From: an uncultured Clostridia bacterium
Lineage (GTDB): Bacteria; Bacillota; Clostridia; Oscillospirales; Butyricicoccaceae
Direction of reading: 5' to 3'
NCBI GenBank assembly: GCA_910586575.1
Contig: CAJUJQ010000152.1
Location: 1-7,412, forward strand
Length of the DNA: 7,412 nt
Numbering within the stretch: the first letter of the stretch is position 1; every line of letters starts with the position of its first letter. Shown piece by piece: positions 7,184 to 7,412 of the stretch. Below the pieces are notes generated by a model, which did not search any database, was not told the DNA's origin, and was given only the letters and a program-made list of their open reading frames with translations. Both the position numbers and the translations under genes were made by a program.

Positions 7184-7212
7184 ATTTTACACTGGTTTTC
7201 CTATTTCGTCAA
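7184..7212 (-). promoter_or_regulatory. Strong sigma-A promoter of the rplGB-rpsL-rpsG-fusA-tuf operon
   Basis: Minus strand TTGACG (7207-7212, five of six) and TAAAAT (7184-7189, five of six) are spaced exactly 17 bases apart, with TG directly before the -10 box. Transcription would begin near 7177, leaving a leader of about 24 bases that contains the rplGB ribosome site. The short leader leaves no room for an attenuator, so control would be at initiation. Confidence 0.85.
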
Positions 7213-7255
7213 GCCTTTTTTGCGTATTTGCTACCAAATTGAAACCTTTTAACGG

Positions 7256-7278
7256 GGTAAAGAGCTGTGCAGTTTACC
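7256..7278. repeat. Inverted repeat upstream of the operon promoter
   Basis: GGTAAA (7256-7261) and TTTACC (7273-7278) form a 6-bp dyad with an 11-base centre, about 44 bases upstream of the -35 box. Its arms share GTAAA/TTTAC with the repeat stem in the rpsL-rpsG spacer. It could be an activator or repressor site, or chance. Confidence 0.3.
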
Positions 7279-7322
7279 AAGTCCTGACAGCGCACCCACC
7301 GAATAGTATCCCCGCCGCCGCG

Positions 7323-7345
7323 CCCGTTCAAACCCTCCCCCGCCC
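7323..7345 (-). other. Predicted G-quadruplex motif
   Basis: The minus strand has G-runs of 3, 5, 3 and 3 separated by loops of 1, 1 and 7 bases, which fits the standard rule of four runs of at least three G with loops of 1-7. A further run of four G lies nearby (7310-7313). It sits about 110 bases upstream of the operon promoter, in the region that follows whatever gene precedes it. Folding in vivo is not shown. Confidence 0.45.
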
Positions 7346-7412
7346 GGTTTTTTCTTCTTATACTCGTGTGCGTTAAAGTTTGCCGTTCGGTTCGCCTGCG
7401 CGGCGGGCGGTC

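Noticed and set aside
6960..7376. 138-codon plus-strand open frame across rplGB and its promoter
   Set aside because: Overlaps a clear L7Ae-family gene and a strong promoter in antisense; the product looks like low-complexity shadow.
7373..7412. 3' end of an upstream gene such as rpoC (12 open codons ending in TAA at 7373-7375, minus strand)
   Set aside because: Too short to recognise any protein; all three minus frames are open for some distance here, so no coding call is justified.
7393..7412. Adapter sequence at the right end
   Set aside because: The GC-rich end does not match the TruSeq adapters I know; only the left end is contaminated.

Overview
This window is the left end of an assembled contig, probably from a metagenome or draft genome. 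Its first 30 bases are not biological: they match the Illumina TruSeq read-2 adapter. The genes after it point to a GC-rich anaerobic member of Clostridia (Bacillota), most like the Oscillospiraceae/Ruminococcaceae. The grounds are the Bacillota order L7Ae-like protein, S12, S7, EF-G, EF-Tu, a long 139-residue S12, a 156-residue S7, strong AGGAGG ribosome sites and a gut-Clostridia style hybrid kinase. The lineage call is inference; no 16S gene is present.

Layout. On the plus strand, 33-1880 encodes the C-terminal 615 residues of a hybrid histidine kinase (PAS-like remnant, HisKA, HATPase, two receiver domains). It converges on the minus-strand operon, and 1881-2029 holds two stem-loop terminators, one for each direction. 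Reading the minus strand from right to left: an upstream region (7154-7412) with a near-consensus promoter, rplGB (7153-6911), rpsL (6846-6427), a long non-coding spacer (6426-6001), rpsG (6000-5530, GTG start), fusA (5404-3320) and tuf (3232-2030), the last with a likely promoter of its own.

Function. The minus-strand genes form a classical str operon: two small-subunit proteins (S12 in the decoding centre, S7 in the head), the two elongation GTPases and a small kink-turn-binding protein. Together they supply decoding, translocation and aminoacyl-tRNA delivery, and are expected to be expressed at high, growth-linked levels. The kinase is unrelated to them and merely adjacent.

Most unusual part. 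The rpsL-rpsG spacer is 426 bases long and contains no convincing gene. Eight copies of one short motif (TGTAAAG or its complement, one copy with a base missing) lie within 6200-6405, arranged so that neighbours form four successive hairpins with nearly the same stem, plus at least one competing pairing. Between them and rpsG lies a separate two-tier stem. I do not recognise this arrangement; it is the best candidate here for an undescribed regulatory RNA or multi-site operator. Everything else is a well-known system.
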